From assembly GCA_004555175.1 (NCBI GenBank), contig SFJE01000012.1, positions 10,201 through 74,200 of the forward strand: a stretch of 64,000 nt of DNA. The letters are read 5' to 3'. Both the position numbers and the translations under genes were made by a program. The notes below the pieces were generated by a model that had not been told where the DNA came from, did not search any database, and worked only from the letters and a program-made list of their open reading frames with translations. This DNA comes from Lentisphaeraceae bacterium (lineage in GTDB: Bacteria > Verrucomicrobiota > Kiritimatiellia > RFP12 > DVOR01). Shown piece by piece: positions 20,823 through 29,300 of this stretch; position 1 is the stretch's first letter; each line of letters begins with the position of its first letter.

Positions 20823-21950
20823 ATGTTTGACCGCGATGCCATCGTTGCGCGTTTGACCAAGCTCCAGACGAGCTTGGAGGAGATGCGTGCCTACCTGAAG
20901 ATTGACGAGCGCCAAGCCCGATTGGATGCCGCTGAGGCCAAGCAGGCCGAGCCCGGCTTTTGGGATAACCCCGAGGCCGCGCGGGGCGTGATTGCCGAGG
21001 GCAATGCCGAAAAGGCCTTCATCTATCCCTTCAACGACTTGACCAGTGCCATTGAGGAGGGCGAGATGGCCCTGGAGATGGCCGATGCCGAAGCCCCCGG
21101 TGAAGAGCAGGATTTGATGGCTGGCGAAGCCGAGACCGCACTCGAAAAGGCCGAAAAGCTGGAAGATAAGCTGCGCTTGCAGTCGCTCCTCTGTGGCAAG
21201 CTCGATGCGTGCAATGCGATTTTGACCTTGCACTCTGGCGCTGGCGGCACGGAGGCGTGCGACTGGGCATCGATGCTCTACCGGATGTATCAGATGTATG
21301 CCGAGGATGCAGGCTTCGAGGTGGAAGTGCTGGATCTGCAGCCGGGTGATGAGGCGGGCATCAAGAGCGTGATGTTTGTCATCAAGGGACCCTATGCCTA
21401 TGGCTACTTGAAGGCCGAGCGCGGGGTGCACCGGCTGGTGCGTATTTCGCCCTTCGATGCCGCCAAGCGCCGGCACACCTCCTTTGTCTCGCTGGATGTG
21501 GTGGCCGAAATCTCCGACGATGTGGATGTGGAGATTAAGGAAGAGGATCTGCGGGTGGATACCTACCGCTCTGGCGGCGCAGGCGGGCAGAAGGTTAATA
21601 AGACCGATTCGGCCGTGCGCCTGACCCACTTGCCCACGGGCATCGTGGTGGCCTGCCAGGTGGAGCGCTCGCAGCACCAGAACAAGGCGCGCGCAATGCA
21701 GGTCCTCAAGGCCAAGCTCTATGAACTGGAGATGGATAAGAAGCGCAAGGAGATGGAGCGCTTCTATGGCGACAAGGGCGAAATCGCCTGGGGCAGCCAA
21801 ATCCGCTCCTACGTCTTCCAGCCCTACACCATGGTCAAGGACCACCGTACCGGCCACGAGACGGCTAACGTGCAGGGGATGATGGACGGTAAGTACGTCC
21901 AGGGCTTTATTGAAGCCTACCTGAAGCAGCGCGCGCAAGATTCGCAGTAG
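20823..21950 (+). CDS. prfB: Peptide chain release factor 2
   Basis: Ends translation at UGA and UAA codons by triggering peptidyl-tRNA hydrolysis. The 375-residue protein has the anticodon-like SPF motif (RISPFDAAKRRHTSF), which marks RF2 rather than RF1, and the GGQ loop (SGGAGGQKVNKTDSAVRLT, about residue 250). The N-terminal segment EEMRAYLKIDERQARLDAAE aligns with the region where many bacteria carry a programmed +1 frameshift. Here the frame is continuous with no internal UGA and no CTT-TGA slippery site, so RF2 autoregulation by frameshifting is absent. The upstream ribosome site is weak (GAGAGAG). The gene stands between two terminators' neighbourhoods, with the UDP-sugar pyrophosphorylase 29 bases downstream, possibly cotranscribed. 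Confidence 0.97.
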   Translation: MFDRDAIVARLTKLQTSLEEMRAYLKIDERQARLDAAEAKQAEPGFWDNPEAARGVIAEGNAEKAFIYPFNDLTSAIEEGEMALEMADAEAPGEEQDLMAGEAETALEKAEKLEDKLRLQSLLCGKLDACNAILTLHSGAGGTEACDWASMLYRMYQMYAEDAGFEVEVLDLQPGDEAGIKSVMFVIKGPYAYGYLKAERGVHRLVRISPFDAAKRRHTSFVSLDVVAEISDDVDVEIKEEDLRVDTYRSGGAGGQKVNKTDSAVRLTHLPTGIVVACQVERSQHQNKARAMQVLKAKLYELEMDKKRKEMERFYGDKGEIAWGSQIRSYVFQPYTMVKDHRTGHETANVQGMMDGKYVQGFIEAYLKQRAQDSQ

Positions 21951-21979
21951 TTCTTAACAACAGAAAGGAAGTTTCGCTT

Positions 21980-23320
21980 ATGACGTACGAAGAAGCCAAG
22001 CAGGCGCTTGAGGCCAACGGTCAGCCCCAGGTGTTGCAGTTCTGGGAGAAGCTCGATGCCGCCGCGCAGGCCGCCTTGCTCGCGCAGATCGAGACGCTCG
22101 ACTTTGCCGCGATTGCGCGGATGCAGGAGATGCTTAAGCAGAGCGGGACCCCGGCTGCCGCCGCGGGCGCCTTCGAGCCGGCCGCTGTGGAAATCCCTGA
22201 GGGGGATGCCTTGGCCGCTTGCGTTGAGCAGGGCGAGGCGTTGCTCCGCGCCGGCAAGGTGGCGGTGCTGCTGGTGGCCGGTGGGCAGGGCTCGCGCCTG
22301 GGCTACGAAGGCCCCAAGGGTGCCTATCCGATTGGGCCGATTACCGATGCGCCGCTCTTTTGGTTCCACGCGCGCAAGATTCTCGGCCTCGACCGCACCT
22401 ACAACACGCATGTGCCCTTCTACATTATGACCTCCGAGACCAATGACGCGGCCACCCGCGCCCACTTCGAGGAGCACGACTACTTCGGCCTGCCGCGCGA
22501 AGATGTCTTCTTCTTCGTCCAGGGCATGTGGCCGGCGTTGACCCCCGAGGGGAAGATCATCCTTGATAAGCCCGGGCACATCTTCATGAGCCCCGATGGT
22601 CACGGTGGCACCCTCGCGGCCCTCGACCGCTCCGGCGCCCTGGCCGATATGGCCAAGCGCGGCATCGAGCAGGTCTTCTTCTTCCAGGTCGATAACCCGA
22701 TGGTTGAGATCGCCGATCCGGCCTTCGTGGGGCTGCACGCGGCCAAGGGTGCAGAGATGACCCTCAAGGTCTGCCTCAAGCGCGATGCGCATGAGGGGAT
22801 GGGCGTGGTGGTCGTGCGCGATGGGCACTTCGCGATGGTGGAATACTCCGAGCTCTCCGATGAGCAGATGGAGCGCACCAATCCCGATGGTTCGCTCTGG
22901 CTCGCCTACGGTTCGCCCGCCATTCATATGTTCTCCTACGCCTTCCTTAAGGCCGAGGCCGAGCGCAATATGCCCCTCCACCTCGCCCACAAGAAGATCG
23001 CGATGGTCAACGCCGCCGGTGAAGTCGTCAAGCCCGAAAAGCCCAACGGCTACAAGTTCGAGAAGTTCATCTTCGATGTCATCCCCAATGCCAAGCGGGT
23101 CTTCACCCTGGCCTTCGACCGCACGCAGGAGTTCTCCCCGGTGAAGAATGCCGAGGGCAACGACTCCCCGGCCACCGCCAAGCGTGACATTCAGACCAAG
23201 TGGCGCGCCTGGCTCGCCGAAGCCGGCATCTCCCTCCCCGAGGCCACCCCCGTGGAGATCGACCCGGCCTACGCCCTCAACGCCGCCCAGCTTAAGGCCA
23301 AGGGCCTGCGCATTAGCTAA
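21980..23320 (+). CDS. UDPGP-family UDP-sugar (UDP-GlcNAc or UDP-glucose) pyrophosphorylase
   Basis: Transfers UMP from UTP to a sugar-1-phosphate. The 446-residue protein carries LLVAGGQGSRLGYEGPKG (about residues 95-112), the UTP-binding glycine-rich loop of the UDPGP type 1 family, which includes the eukaryote-type N-acetylglucosamine and the UDP-sugar pyrophosphorylases, not the bacterial GalU or GlmU types. Downstream blocks such as SPDGHGGTLAAL and FFFQVDNPMV (substrate and metal site) are intact, and the length is normal. GAAAGGAAG precedes the ATG. The sugar specificity cannot be read from sequence alone; UDP-GlcNAc for cell-envelope synthesis is the favoured guess. A long hairpin terminator follows. 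Confidence 0.88.
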   Translation: MTYEEAKQALEANGQPQVLQFWEKLDAAAQAALLAQIETLDFAAIARMQEMLKQSGTPAAAAGAFEPAAVEIPEGDALAACVEQGEALLRAGKVAVLLVAGGQGSRLGYEGPKGAYPIGPITDAPLFWFHARKILGLDRTYNTHVPFYIMTSETNDAATRAHFEEHDYFGLPREDVFFFVQGMWPALTPEGKIILDKPGHIFMSPDGHGGTLAALDRSGALADMAKRGIEQVFFFQVDNPMVEIADPAFVGLHAAKGAEMTLKVCLKRDAHEGMGVVVVRDGHFAMVEYSELSDEQMERTNPDGSLWLAYGSPAIHMFSYAFLKAEAERNMPLHLAHKKIAMVNAAGEVVKPEKPNGYKFEKFIFDVIPNAKRVFTLAFDRTQEFSPVKNAEGNDSPATAKRDIQTKWRAWLAEAGISLPEATPVEIDPAYALNAAQLKAKGLRIS

Positions 23321-23339
23321 GCGCGCGAAGTGGTAAACG

Positions 23340-23380
23340 AACACGTGCGCGAGCGCCACTGGCGTTCGCGCACGTGTTTT
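23340..23380 (+). terminator. Long-stem terminator after the UDPGP gene
   Basis: A 13-bp perfect outer stem (AACACGTGCGCGA with TCGCGCACGTGTT) encloses an inner GCGCC/GGCGT pairing and is followed by a short T run. The stem contains the palindrome CACGTG on each side. Confidence 0.85.
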
Positions 23381-23492
23381 GATGGGGCGGGAGAACGCGG
23401 CGCGCTGGCGCACGCCGCGCGATCGGCGGGGCTTCCGCCTCTGCGTGGGTGGGCCGCGGGGACGCGGCCCGTCAAAACGTGCAAGCCGTGCC

Positions 23493-23581
23493 CGGCCTTC
23501 ACCTTGCACACCTTTCTGGGCGGCTAAAGCCACCCGCTACGATTAGCGCCTTCGCTTCGCTCGGCCTTCACCTTGCACACC
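23493..23581. repeat. 20-bp direct repeat in the gap before rpmI
   Basis: CGGCCTTCACCTTGCACACC occurs at 23493-23512 and again at 23562-23581. Its first ten bases recur at 24380, after rplT. The 390-base gap also holds a hairpin (GGGCCGC with GCGGCCC, 23451-23470) and the rpmI promoter. I see no gene in it. Confidence 0.75.
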
Positions 23582-23598
23582 GCACGCGTAAATTATGC

Positions 23599-23627
23599 TT
23601 GTATCTGCGGGTGGAGTTTGGTAAAAT
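23599..23627 (+). promoter_or_regulatory. Sigma-70 promoter for rpmI-rplT
   Basis: TTGTAT, a 17-base spacer, then TAAAAT. It leaves an 83-base untranslated leader before rpmI, long enough for bL20-type autoregulation, which is known in other bacteria; no specific leader fold is claimed here. Confidence 0.65.
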
Positions 23628-23710
23628 TCGCGGCCAAATCTGCTGAAGACGGCTTTCTGGCTGACTGCCGCCGACGCAGAGCGAACGAACAAAGGTAAAG
23701 GATTCACATC

Positions 23711-23905
23711 ATGCCTAAGATCAAGACCAAACGGTCTGCGACCAAGAAGTTCAAAATGTCGGCCACGGGCAAGGCTATGCGTACGCAGGGTGGCAAGCGC
23801 CATCTCAACGGGTACAAGTCCCGCGGCCGCAAGCGTAATCTCCGTGGTTCCGCTGTTGTTTACGAAGGCAATCAGAAGATGGTTGCCCGGATGCTGCAGG
23901 CCTAA
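23711..23905 (+). CDS. rpmI: 50S ribosomal protein bL35
   Basis: A component of the large ribosomal subunit. The 64-residue, strongly basic protein begins MPKIKTKRSATKKFKMSATG and keeps the GGKRHLNGYKSRGRKRNLRG block, both typical of bL35; the length is exact. It is followed 18 bases later by rplT, the usual pair. The infC gene that often precedes this pair is not present here; instead a promoter and non-coding leader stand directly upstream. Confidence 0.98.
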   Translation: MPKIKTKRSATKKFKMSATGKAMRTQGGKRHLNGYKSRGRKRNLRGSAVVYEGNQKMVARMLQA

Positions 23906-23923
23906 CCTAGGAGGAAATGAACT

Positions 23924-24286
23924 ATGCGCGCTACTAATGCTGTTGCTTCCCGTGAACGTCGCCGCCGCCGCCTGAAACTCGCCCGCGGGTTTTATGGCGC
24001 TCGCAGCAAGCAGTTCCGCCTGGCCACCGAGGCCGTCGATCGCGCTCAGCGCCTTGCCACTTGGCACCGTAAGCTGCGTAAGCGTGACTTCCGCCAGCTT
24101 TGGATTGCCCGTATCAATGCCGCCGTGCATTCCATCGCCGATGCCAAGGTTCCGAACTACTCCCGTTTCATCGAGGGGTTGACGAAGGCCGGCATCTCGG
24201 TGAACCGCAAGATGCTCTCGGAGATCGCGATTGCGGACTTCGAAGGCTTCAAGGCGCTCGTTGCCAAGGCCGCCGCTGCGCTCTAA
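23924..24286 (+). CDS. rplT: 50S ribosomal protein bL20
   Basis: Binds 23S rRNA early in large-subunit assembly. The 120-residue protein shows the basic N-terminal arm (SRERRRRRLKLARGFYGARS) followed by the RIERRxFR-like segment WHRKLRKRDFRQLWIARINA, as expected for bL20. AGGAGG lies nine bases before ATG. It sits directly after rpmI and ends in a strong hairpin terminator, so rpmI-rplT forms a two-gene unit. Confidence 0.98.
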   Translation: MRATNAVASRERRRRRLKLARGFYGARSKQFRLATEAVDRAQRLATWHRKLRKRDFRQLWIARINAAVHSIADAKVPNYSRFIEGLTKAGISVNRKMLSEIAIADFEGFKALVAKAAAAL

Positions 24287-24316
24287 GTCGCAGCGTCAGC
24301 AACTGGATTCGCAATA

Positions 24317-24351
24317 AGGGCTTCCGGGAGACCGGGAGCCCTTTCTGTTTT
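24317..24351 (+). terminator. Rho-independent terminator after rplT
   Basis: An 11-bp stem (AGGGCTTCCGG with CCGGGAGCCCT, one G-T pair) closed by a GAGA tetraloop and followed by a T-rich run. Confidence 0.88.
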
Positions 24352-24446
24352 GGGGTGCACCGGCGCGCCTCGCCCTGTTCGGCCTTCACGCGAGCGATAG
24401 CGAGCACCTGCGCTTGTGCGGTGCGTGTGTGCACGGTTGGAAATTA

Positions 24447-24455
24447 TGATATACT
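24447..24455 (+). promoter_or_regulatory. Extended -10 promoter for threonine ammonia-lyase
   Basis: TGATATACT matches the TGnTATAAT extended -10 form. It lies 30 bases before the start codon, with no clear -35 box. Confidence 0.5.
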
Positions 24456-24484
24456 GCGCGCAGTCCAAAGGAAAGTGTACGTAT

Positions 24485-25690
24485 ATGGCAAAGCTTTCGA
24501 TTGAGAATATCCGTCACGCCGCTGAGGTGTTGCGCGAGGTTGCACGGAAGACGGATATGATTTTTGCTCCGAAGTTATCGGCGCAGGCCGATGTTTGGCT
24601 GAAGACCGAGAATCTGCAGGTGACCGGTTCATTCAAGGTGCGCGGGGCCTACTACAAGATTTCCAAGTTGACCGAGGCGGAGTTGGCGCGCGGGGTGATT
24701 GCCTGCAGCGCGGGGAACCACGCGCAGGGGGTGGCCCTGGGCGCGCAGAAGCGCGGGGCCAAGGCGATTATTTGCATGCCTGATATTGCGCCGATTGCCA
24801 AGATTGAGGCGACCAAGAGCTATGGCGCGGAGGTGCGCTTAATTCCGGGCTCCTACGATGACGCAAGCGCCTACGCCCAGCGCCTCTGCAAGGAGAGGGG
24901 GATGACCTTTGTTCACCCCTTCGACGATCCGGATGTGATTGCCGGGCAGGGAACGGTTGGGCTGGAGATCTTGGAGCAGCTGCCGGAGGTGGATGCGGTC
25001 TTTGTGCCGATTGGCGGCGGCGGACTGATTTCCGGCGTGGCCTATGCCATCAAGCAGCTTAAGCCCGCCTGCAAGGTCTATGGCGTGCAGGCGGCCGAGG
25101 CGGCGAGTATGAAGCGCTCGATTGAGGCGCAGGATAAACTGACGCTGTTGACGGCGAACACCTTTGCCGATGGCATCGCGGTTAAGCACCCGGGGGACTT
25201 GACCTTCGAGACGGTGCAACAGTATGTCGATGGCATCGTCACGGTCTCGGAGGACGAGATTGCCGCGGCCATTCTCTTCCTAATTGAGCAGCGCAAGCTG
25301 GTCTGCGAAGGGGCGGGCGCGGTCTCGGTGGCGGCGATGATCTACGACAAGGTGCCAGAGCTGAAGGGGAAGAAGGTCTGCTGCCTGCTCTCGGGCGGCA
25401 ATATTGATGTGAACATCCTCAGCCGCGTGATCTATCGCGGTCTGTTGGCGAGCGGGCGGCGGGCGGAGATCCGCCTGACGCTGCCGGATAAGCCCGGGCA
25501 GCTGGCGAAGGTCTCGGAGATCGTCTCGCAGTGCGGCGGGAATGTGGTTGGCGTGAGCTACGGTCCCTCGGGGGTCGATACGGCGCTGGCTTCGTGCGTG
25601 CTCAATTTGCAGCTGGAGACGCGCAACTTTGAGCAGATTGGGCAGATTCACGGCGCCCTCGAGGCGCACGGGTACGTGCTCTTGCGCTAA
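24485..25690 (+). CDS. ilvA: Threonine ammonia-lyase (threonine dehydratase) with ACT domain
   Basis: A PLP enzyme that converts threonine to 2-oxobutanoate and ammonia, the entry to isoleucine. The 401-residue protein has TGSFKVRGAYYKI, whose Lys forms the PLP Schiff base (about residue 53), the phosphate-cradling glycine loop PIGGGGLISG, and the late CCLLSGGNID segment. A single C-terminal ACT domain (about 325-401, RLTLPDKPGQLAKVSEIV) suggests allosteric control. Start ATG 24485 follows AAAGGAAAG. The length and single ACT domain fit the roughly 400-residue class that includes both IlvA-like and TdcB-like enzymes, so a biosynthetic role is likely but a catabolic one is possible. RidA, encoded at 31402, clears the enamine intermediate made by this enzyme class. 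Confidence 0.93.
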   Translation: MAKLSIENIRHAAEVLREVARKTDMIFAPKLSAQADVWLKTENLQVTGSFKVRGAYYKISKLTEAELARGVIACSAGNHAQGVALGAQKRGAKAIICMPDIAPIAKIEATKSYGAEVRLIPGSYDDASAYAQRLCKERGMTFVHPFDDPDVIAGQGTVGLEILEQLPEVDAVFVPIGGGGLISGVAYAIKQLKPACKVYGVQAAEAASMKRSIEAQDKLTLLTANTFADGIAVKHPGDLTFETVQQYVDGIVTVSEDEIAAAILFLIEQRKLVCEGAGAVSVAAMIYDKVPELKGKKVCCLLSGGNIDVNILSRVIYRGLLASGRRAEIRLTLPDKPGQLAKVSEIVSQCGGNVVGVSYGPSGVDTALASCVLNLQLETRNFEQIGQIHGALEAHGYVLLR

Positions 25691-25702
25691 GGTCTGGCCA
25701 CG

Positions 25703-26431
25703 ATGCTCGAGTTCCTGGAAGCCAGCTTCCAATATGCACCCGGACGCGGCATCGTCGGGGCGAACCTCAAGGTTGCGCCCGGCGAGGTGTTGGGCGTGGT
25801 GGGGGGCAATGGTGCCGGGAAGTCGACCCTCTTGGGGTTGGCCGCAGCGGCGATGGTGCCGCAGTCGGGCGAGGTGCGCCTGTCGCTGACCGATTTGGCC
25901 GGGCGCACGCGGCGCTTCCGGACGGACGCGGGGCTGGCCTATCGGCGGCGGGTGGGCTATTTGACCGAGCTTGCGCCGGTCTATGAAGACCTCACGGTGG
26001 TGCGCTATCTGCGCTTTCGGGCCAAGGTGCGCGGGGAGCGCTTTTTGCGTATTCGCCGGCGGGTGAATGAGGCGCTTGAGCGGTGCGGGTTGGAGGCCTT
26101 GCGGCGTGAGCGGATTGGGCGGCTTTCGCTAGGTTTGCGGCGGCGGGTGGCCTTGGCCGATGCAATTTTGACGGTGCCGCCGGTGTTGGTGTTGGATGAT
26201 CCCTTTGCGGGGATTGACGCGGGGCAACGCGCGGTCTTCTCCCGGATGATTCGTGAGGTGGCCTCGCGCAGTCATGTGCTGATCAGTGGGCACGATCCGC
26301 AGTTGTTGGCTGCGTGCTGTACGAGTTTTTGCGTGGTTCGACAGGGGAAGTTGCTTCCCGAGCGGTTGACGGCGCAGGAGGCGCTGGCGGTGCTTAATCC
26401 GCCGCAGACCCAGGGGGAGCAGGAGGCGTAA
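25703..26431 (+). CDS. ABC transporter ATP-binding protein
   Basis: A 242-residue ATPase subunit. Walker A is GGNGAGKST (about residues 34-42), the signature is a reduced LSLGLRRR rather than LSGGQ, Walker B with the catalytic position is VLVLDDPFAGID, and a switch histidine occurs in LISGHDPQ. The start is 13 bases after ilvA. Its stop and the next gene's start overlap (TAATG), so it is translationally coupled to the membrane subunit. The pair resembles ABC-2 type exporters of the NatA/GldA kind; the substrate is unknown. Confidence 0.9.
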   Translation: MLEFLEASFQYAPGRGIVGANLKVAPGEVLGVVGGNGAGKSTLLGLAAAAMVPQSGEVRLSLTDLAGRTRRFRTDAGLAYRRRVGYLTELAPVYEDLTVVRYLRFRAKVRGERFLRIRRRVNEALERCGLEALRRERIGRLSLGLRRRVALADAILTVPPVLVLDDPFAGIDAGQRAVFSRMIREVASRSHVLISGHDPQLLAACCTSFCVVRQGKLLPERLTAQEALAVLNPPQTQGEQEA

Positions 26432-27183
26432 TGGCACTGGGCATTATCATCCGCCGTGAGTTCTTCCAGCTGGCGCACTCGGTGCACGGCTTGGGGCCTT
26501 TGGGCTTGGCGCTGGCGGGCTCGGGAGGTTTGTTGGTGTGGTTTTTGCAGCGGGCGGAGGGGACGATGGAGACGCTGCCGGCGCTTTGGGGGTTATCAGC
26601 GGCGATTGGGTTGCCCTTTTTGGCAGCGGTGGCCGCTTCGCGCGGCTTTACGCAGGATCGCGAGGGGGGGATGTTGCGATTGATGTTCGCCACGCCAGTG
26701 CGTTCGCGCGGTTGGGTGTGGGGAAAGGTGTGGGCGGCCTGGGGGCTGTGTATGGTCTATCTGGGCGGCCTCTCCGTGGCGTGCTGGGTGCTGTTGCGGT
26801 GGCTCTTGCCAGAATCTGCGCAGGTGCCGTGGTCCTGGCTTGGCTTTCTCTTCGCCGGCGGCGCCCTGGCGGTGCAGGCGCTCTTTTGGAGTGCGCTCGG
26901 GACGTTGATTTCGCTCTTTTCGCGCAGTTCGGCCTCCACCTTCCTGCTTTCGCTCTTGGCGTGCGCCTTGGTGCCGCCGTTAATGTGCCGGGCGGGACGG
27001 CTTTTGACGCCGGGGGCAACGGTACAGTGGCCGTGGTTCCCCTTTCAGGCGATGGTCTACGATTGTGCCGGGGGCGTGCTGGATCTCCGCCTGTTGGTCG
27101 GGAGCTTGGCGATGACCGCGGTTTTCGTCTATGCTGCTGGGTTGGTCTTTGATGCCTTGCGGCTGTGTGCCACGGAGCGGTGA
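26431..27183 (+). CDS. ABC-2 type transporter permease
   Basis: A 250-residue hydrophobic protein with about six predicted membrane segments (for example GLALAGSGGLLVWFL near residue 25, GLPFLAAVAA near 58, LLSLLACALVPPL near 175, and the last near 220-240). The motif TQDREGGMLRLMFATPVRSR after the second segment is the conserved ABC-2 permease coupling region. It is the membrane partner of the ATPase just upstream. The transported substrate cannot be inferred. Confidence 0.82.
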   Translation: MALGIIIRREFFQLAHSVHGLGPLGLALAGSGGLLVWFLQRAEGTMETLPALWGLSAAIGLPFLAAVAASRGFTQDREGGMLRLMFATPVRSRGWVWGKVWAAWGLCMVYLGGLSVACWVLLRWLLPESAQVPWSWLGFLFAGGALAVQALFWSALGTLISLFSRSSASTFLLSLLACALVPPLMCRAGRLLTPGATVQWPWFPFQAMVYDCAGGVLDLRLLVGSLAMTAVFVYAAGLVFDALRLCATER

Positions 27184-27190
27184 GGGGCGG

Positions 27191-28120
27191 ATGGACGCAG
27201 TTCGCACAGGGCTCTTGCACGCGTTTGCCACTGGCCGTCCGGCGCAGGCCTACTTGATTGTGGGGCCGGTGCGGACGGCGGGGAGCGAGCTCGCCGAGTG
27301 GATTGGGCGGCAGTTGATCGGCGATGAGCCGACCATTGGCGAGCACGCCCACCCGGATATGCCCTGGTTTAAGCCCGAGAAGAAGAGCCGCATTATCAGC
27401 GTGGAGATGATGCGTGAGCAGATTTTGCCGATGGCCCAGCAATCCGCCCTCTGCGGCGGATGGAAGGTGCCGGTGATTGTCTCGGCAGATCGCCTGAAGG
27501 CTGAGGCCGCGAACGCCTTCTTGAAGACGTTGGAAGAGCCTCCACCAAAGACCCTTTTTCTGCTGTTGGTCGATGCCATGACCGATTTGCTGCCAACGAT
27601 CGTCTCCCGTTGCCAGGTGTTGCACTTGGAGGGGCAGCGGCGCTTGGATGAACCGTGGCGTGGGCAGCTCCTGGGGCTTCTTTCGGGGATTACCTCCAAG
27701 AGTGTCCTGCAAGATACGGCGCGGGCCGATGTGCTTTGCGCCATCCTTGATGATATGAACAAGAGCGCCGAGAAGCAGGTGCGCGAAGAGGCGAAGGAGA
27801 ATAGCGCTGTGCTTGAGGATAAGGAGGTCCTCGATGCGCTGGTTGGCGCACGGGCCAAAACTTGGCGCGCAGATTTGCTCTTGACGCTGGAACAGTGGAT
27901 GGGCGACTTGGTTCGCCTGGCCGCCTCCGCCGGTTCGCCCGAGGCGCCAACGCTCTCCTTCCCCTCGTATGCTCCCGCGCTCGCTGCTCGGGCCAAGGTT
28001 TACCCCCTCGCGAAGCTGTTGGAAAACCTGACCATGCTCGAGCAGCTCTCCATTCAACTGGAGCGCAACATCGCCCCGGCGCAGGTCCTCCCTTACTGGC
28101 TTGACCGCTTCTTCCTCTGA
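27191..28120 (+). CDS. holB: DNA polymerase III delta' subunit
   Basis: Part of the clamp loader that opens the sliding clamp on primed DNA. The 309-residue protein has the AAA+ fold of the DnaX/HolB family but a degenerate P-loop (VGPVRTAGSELAEW), as expected for a non-hydrolysing delta' subunit. It retains the arginine-finger SRC motif (LPTIVSRCQVL, about residue 140) and ADRLKAEAANAFLKTLEEPP, the most recognisable family block. GAGGGG precedes ATG 27191. It begins eight bases after the permease stop. Confidence 0.88.
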   Translation: MDAVRTGLLHAFATGRPAQAYLIVGPVRTAGSELAEWIGRQLIGDEPTIGEHAHPDMPWFKPEKKSRIISVEMMREQILPMAQQSALCGGWKVPVIVSADRLKAEAANAFLKTLEEPPPKTLFLLLVDAMTDLLPTIVSRCQVLHLEGQRRLDEPWRGQLLGLLSGITSKSVLQDTARADVLCAILDDMNKSAEKQVREEAKENSAVLEDKEVLDALVGARAKTWRADLLLTLEQWMGDLVRLAASAGSPEAPTLSFPSYAPALAARAKVYPLAKLLENLTMLEQLSIQLERNIAPAQVLPYWLDRFFL

Positions 28121-28134
28121 CGAAAGGAATTGTG

Positions 28135-28575
28135 ATGAAACTCTTGTTACTCAATGGCCCAAATCTGCGCTTGCTCGGCACGCGCGAGCCGGAGATTTAC
28201 GGGCGCTTTTCCTTGGCCGATGCCGAAGCATTGGCACGCGAAACGGCCCACCGTTTGGGGGCGGAACTGGATGTCTTCCAGAGTGATGTGGAGGGCGAAT
28301 TGGTCTCGAAGGTTGGTGCGGCGCGCGGGGTCTACGATGGCTTGATTATCAATCCTGCGGCCTACACGCACACCTCCGTGGCACTGCGTGATGCGATTGC
28401 CGCGAGCGAGTTGCCGGCGGTGGAGCTGCACATTTCCAATACGCATCGGCGCGAAGCCTTCCGCCAGGTGTCCTATACCGCGCCGGTATGCGTGGCGCAG
28501 TTGATGGGTTTTGGTCTGCAAGGCTATGCGCTGGCCGTGGAGGGTCTAGTGGCCCACCTCAAGGCAAAGCAGTAA
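28135..28575 (+). CDS. aroQ: Type II 3-dehydroquinate dehydratase
   Basis: Removes water from 3-dehydroquinate, third step of the shikimate pathway. The 146-residue protein carries the family signature LNGPNLRLLGTREPEIYG with the active-site tyrosine of EIYG, the substrate-binding AAYTHTSVALRDAI with its histidine, and ELHISNTHRREAFR. The length is normal for the dodecameric type II enzyme. ATG 28135 is preferred over an adjacent GTG because GAAAGGAA is well spaced from it. Confidence 0.96.
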   Translation: MKLLLLNGPNLRLLGTREPEIYGRFSLADAEALARETAHRLGAELDVFQSDVEGELVSKVGAARGVYDGLIINPAAYTHTSVALRDAIAASELPAVELHISNTHRREAFRQVSYTAPVCVAQLMGFGLQGYALAVEGLVAHLKAKQ

Positions 28576-28589
28576 GCGGAGGAACGTGA

Positions 28590-29300
28590 ATGACAGAGAT
28601 GATCGGTTATACGTTGGTGGCGCTCGCTGCGCTTGTGCCGGCCTACCTGCTCGGGGCGGTGCCCTTTGGGTTGATAATCGCCAAGAGCCGTGGGGTTGAC
28701 CTGCGCAACAGCGGGAGCAAAAATATTGGCGCTACCAATGTCTTTCGCTGCGTGGGCGCGAAGTGGGGCATTCTTGCCTTCTTGCTCGATATGCTCAAGG
28801 GCTTTGCCGGGGTCTACTGCGCGCTCTTGCCGCTGACGTGGGGCGCAGAAATCCCGGCCGACCGCCTTTTGCTCCTGCGCGTCTTGTGCGGCACGGCGGC
28901 GATGCTCGGGCACATCTTCCCCATTTACCTGCGCTTTAAGGGCGGCAAAGGCGTGGCCACGGCGCTGGGGTTGCTCTTTGGCGTGGCCCCGCTCGCCGGG
29001 GGCATTGGCTTTGCCGGGTGGGCGGTTATCTTCCTGCTAAGCCGCTACGTCTCGCTGGCCAGCTGCTTGGCGGGGGTCATCGTAGCCGCCACCATCTGGT
29101 CGCCGCTCTATCCCTACGCCGGCTGCTGCGCTTCGCCCATCTGGTTCCGCGTGCTCATCACCATCCTGGCCGCTCTGGCCATCCTCAAGCACCGCCAGAA
29201 TATTGTTCGCCTGCTGAATGGCACGGAGAACCGCTTCGCCTTCACCGCCGCCCAACGCGCCGCCCGCGAGGCCGCGCGCAACGCCAAGGAGACGCTATGA
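28590..29300 (+). CDS. plsY: Glycerol-3-phosphate acyltransferase PlsY
   Basis: An inner-membrane enzyme that acylates glycerol-3-phosphate from acyl-phosphate, the first step of phospholipid synthesis. The 236-residue protein has several membrane segments and the three PlsY motifs: SGSKNIGATNVFR (residues 41-53), LRFKGGKGVATALG (about 114-127), and a loop near 193-205 before the last basic stretch (LKHRQNIVRLLNGTENRF). It is slightly longer than E. coli PlsY. Its stop overlaps the gpsA start (ATGA), which makes sense because GpsA produces its substrate. Confidence 0.96.
   Translation: MTEMIGYTLVALAALVPAYLLGAVPFGLIIAKSRGVDLRNSGSKNIGATNVFRCVGAKWGILAFLLDMLKGFAGVYCALLPLTWGAEIPADRLLLLRVLCGTAAMLGHIFPIYLRFKGGKGVATALGLLFGVAPLAGGIGFAGWAVIFLLSRYVSLASCLAGVIVAATIWSPLYPYAGCCASPIWFRVLITILAALAILKHRQNIVRLLNGTENRFAFTAAQRAAREAARNAKETL

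Noticed and set aside
19278..21938. 886-codon open frame on - across lysC and prfB
   Set aside because: It spans two clear genes and a terminator on the other strand.
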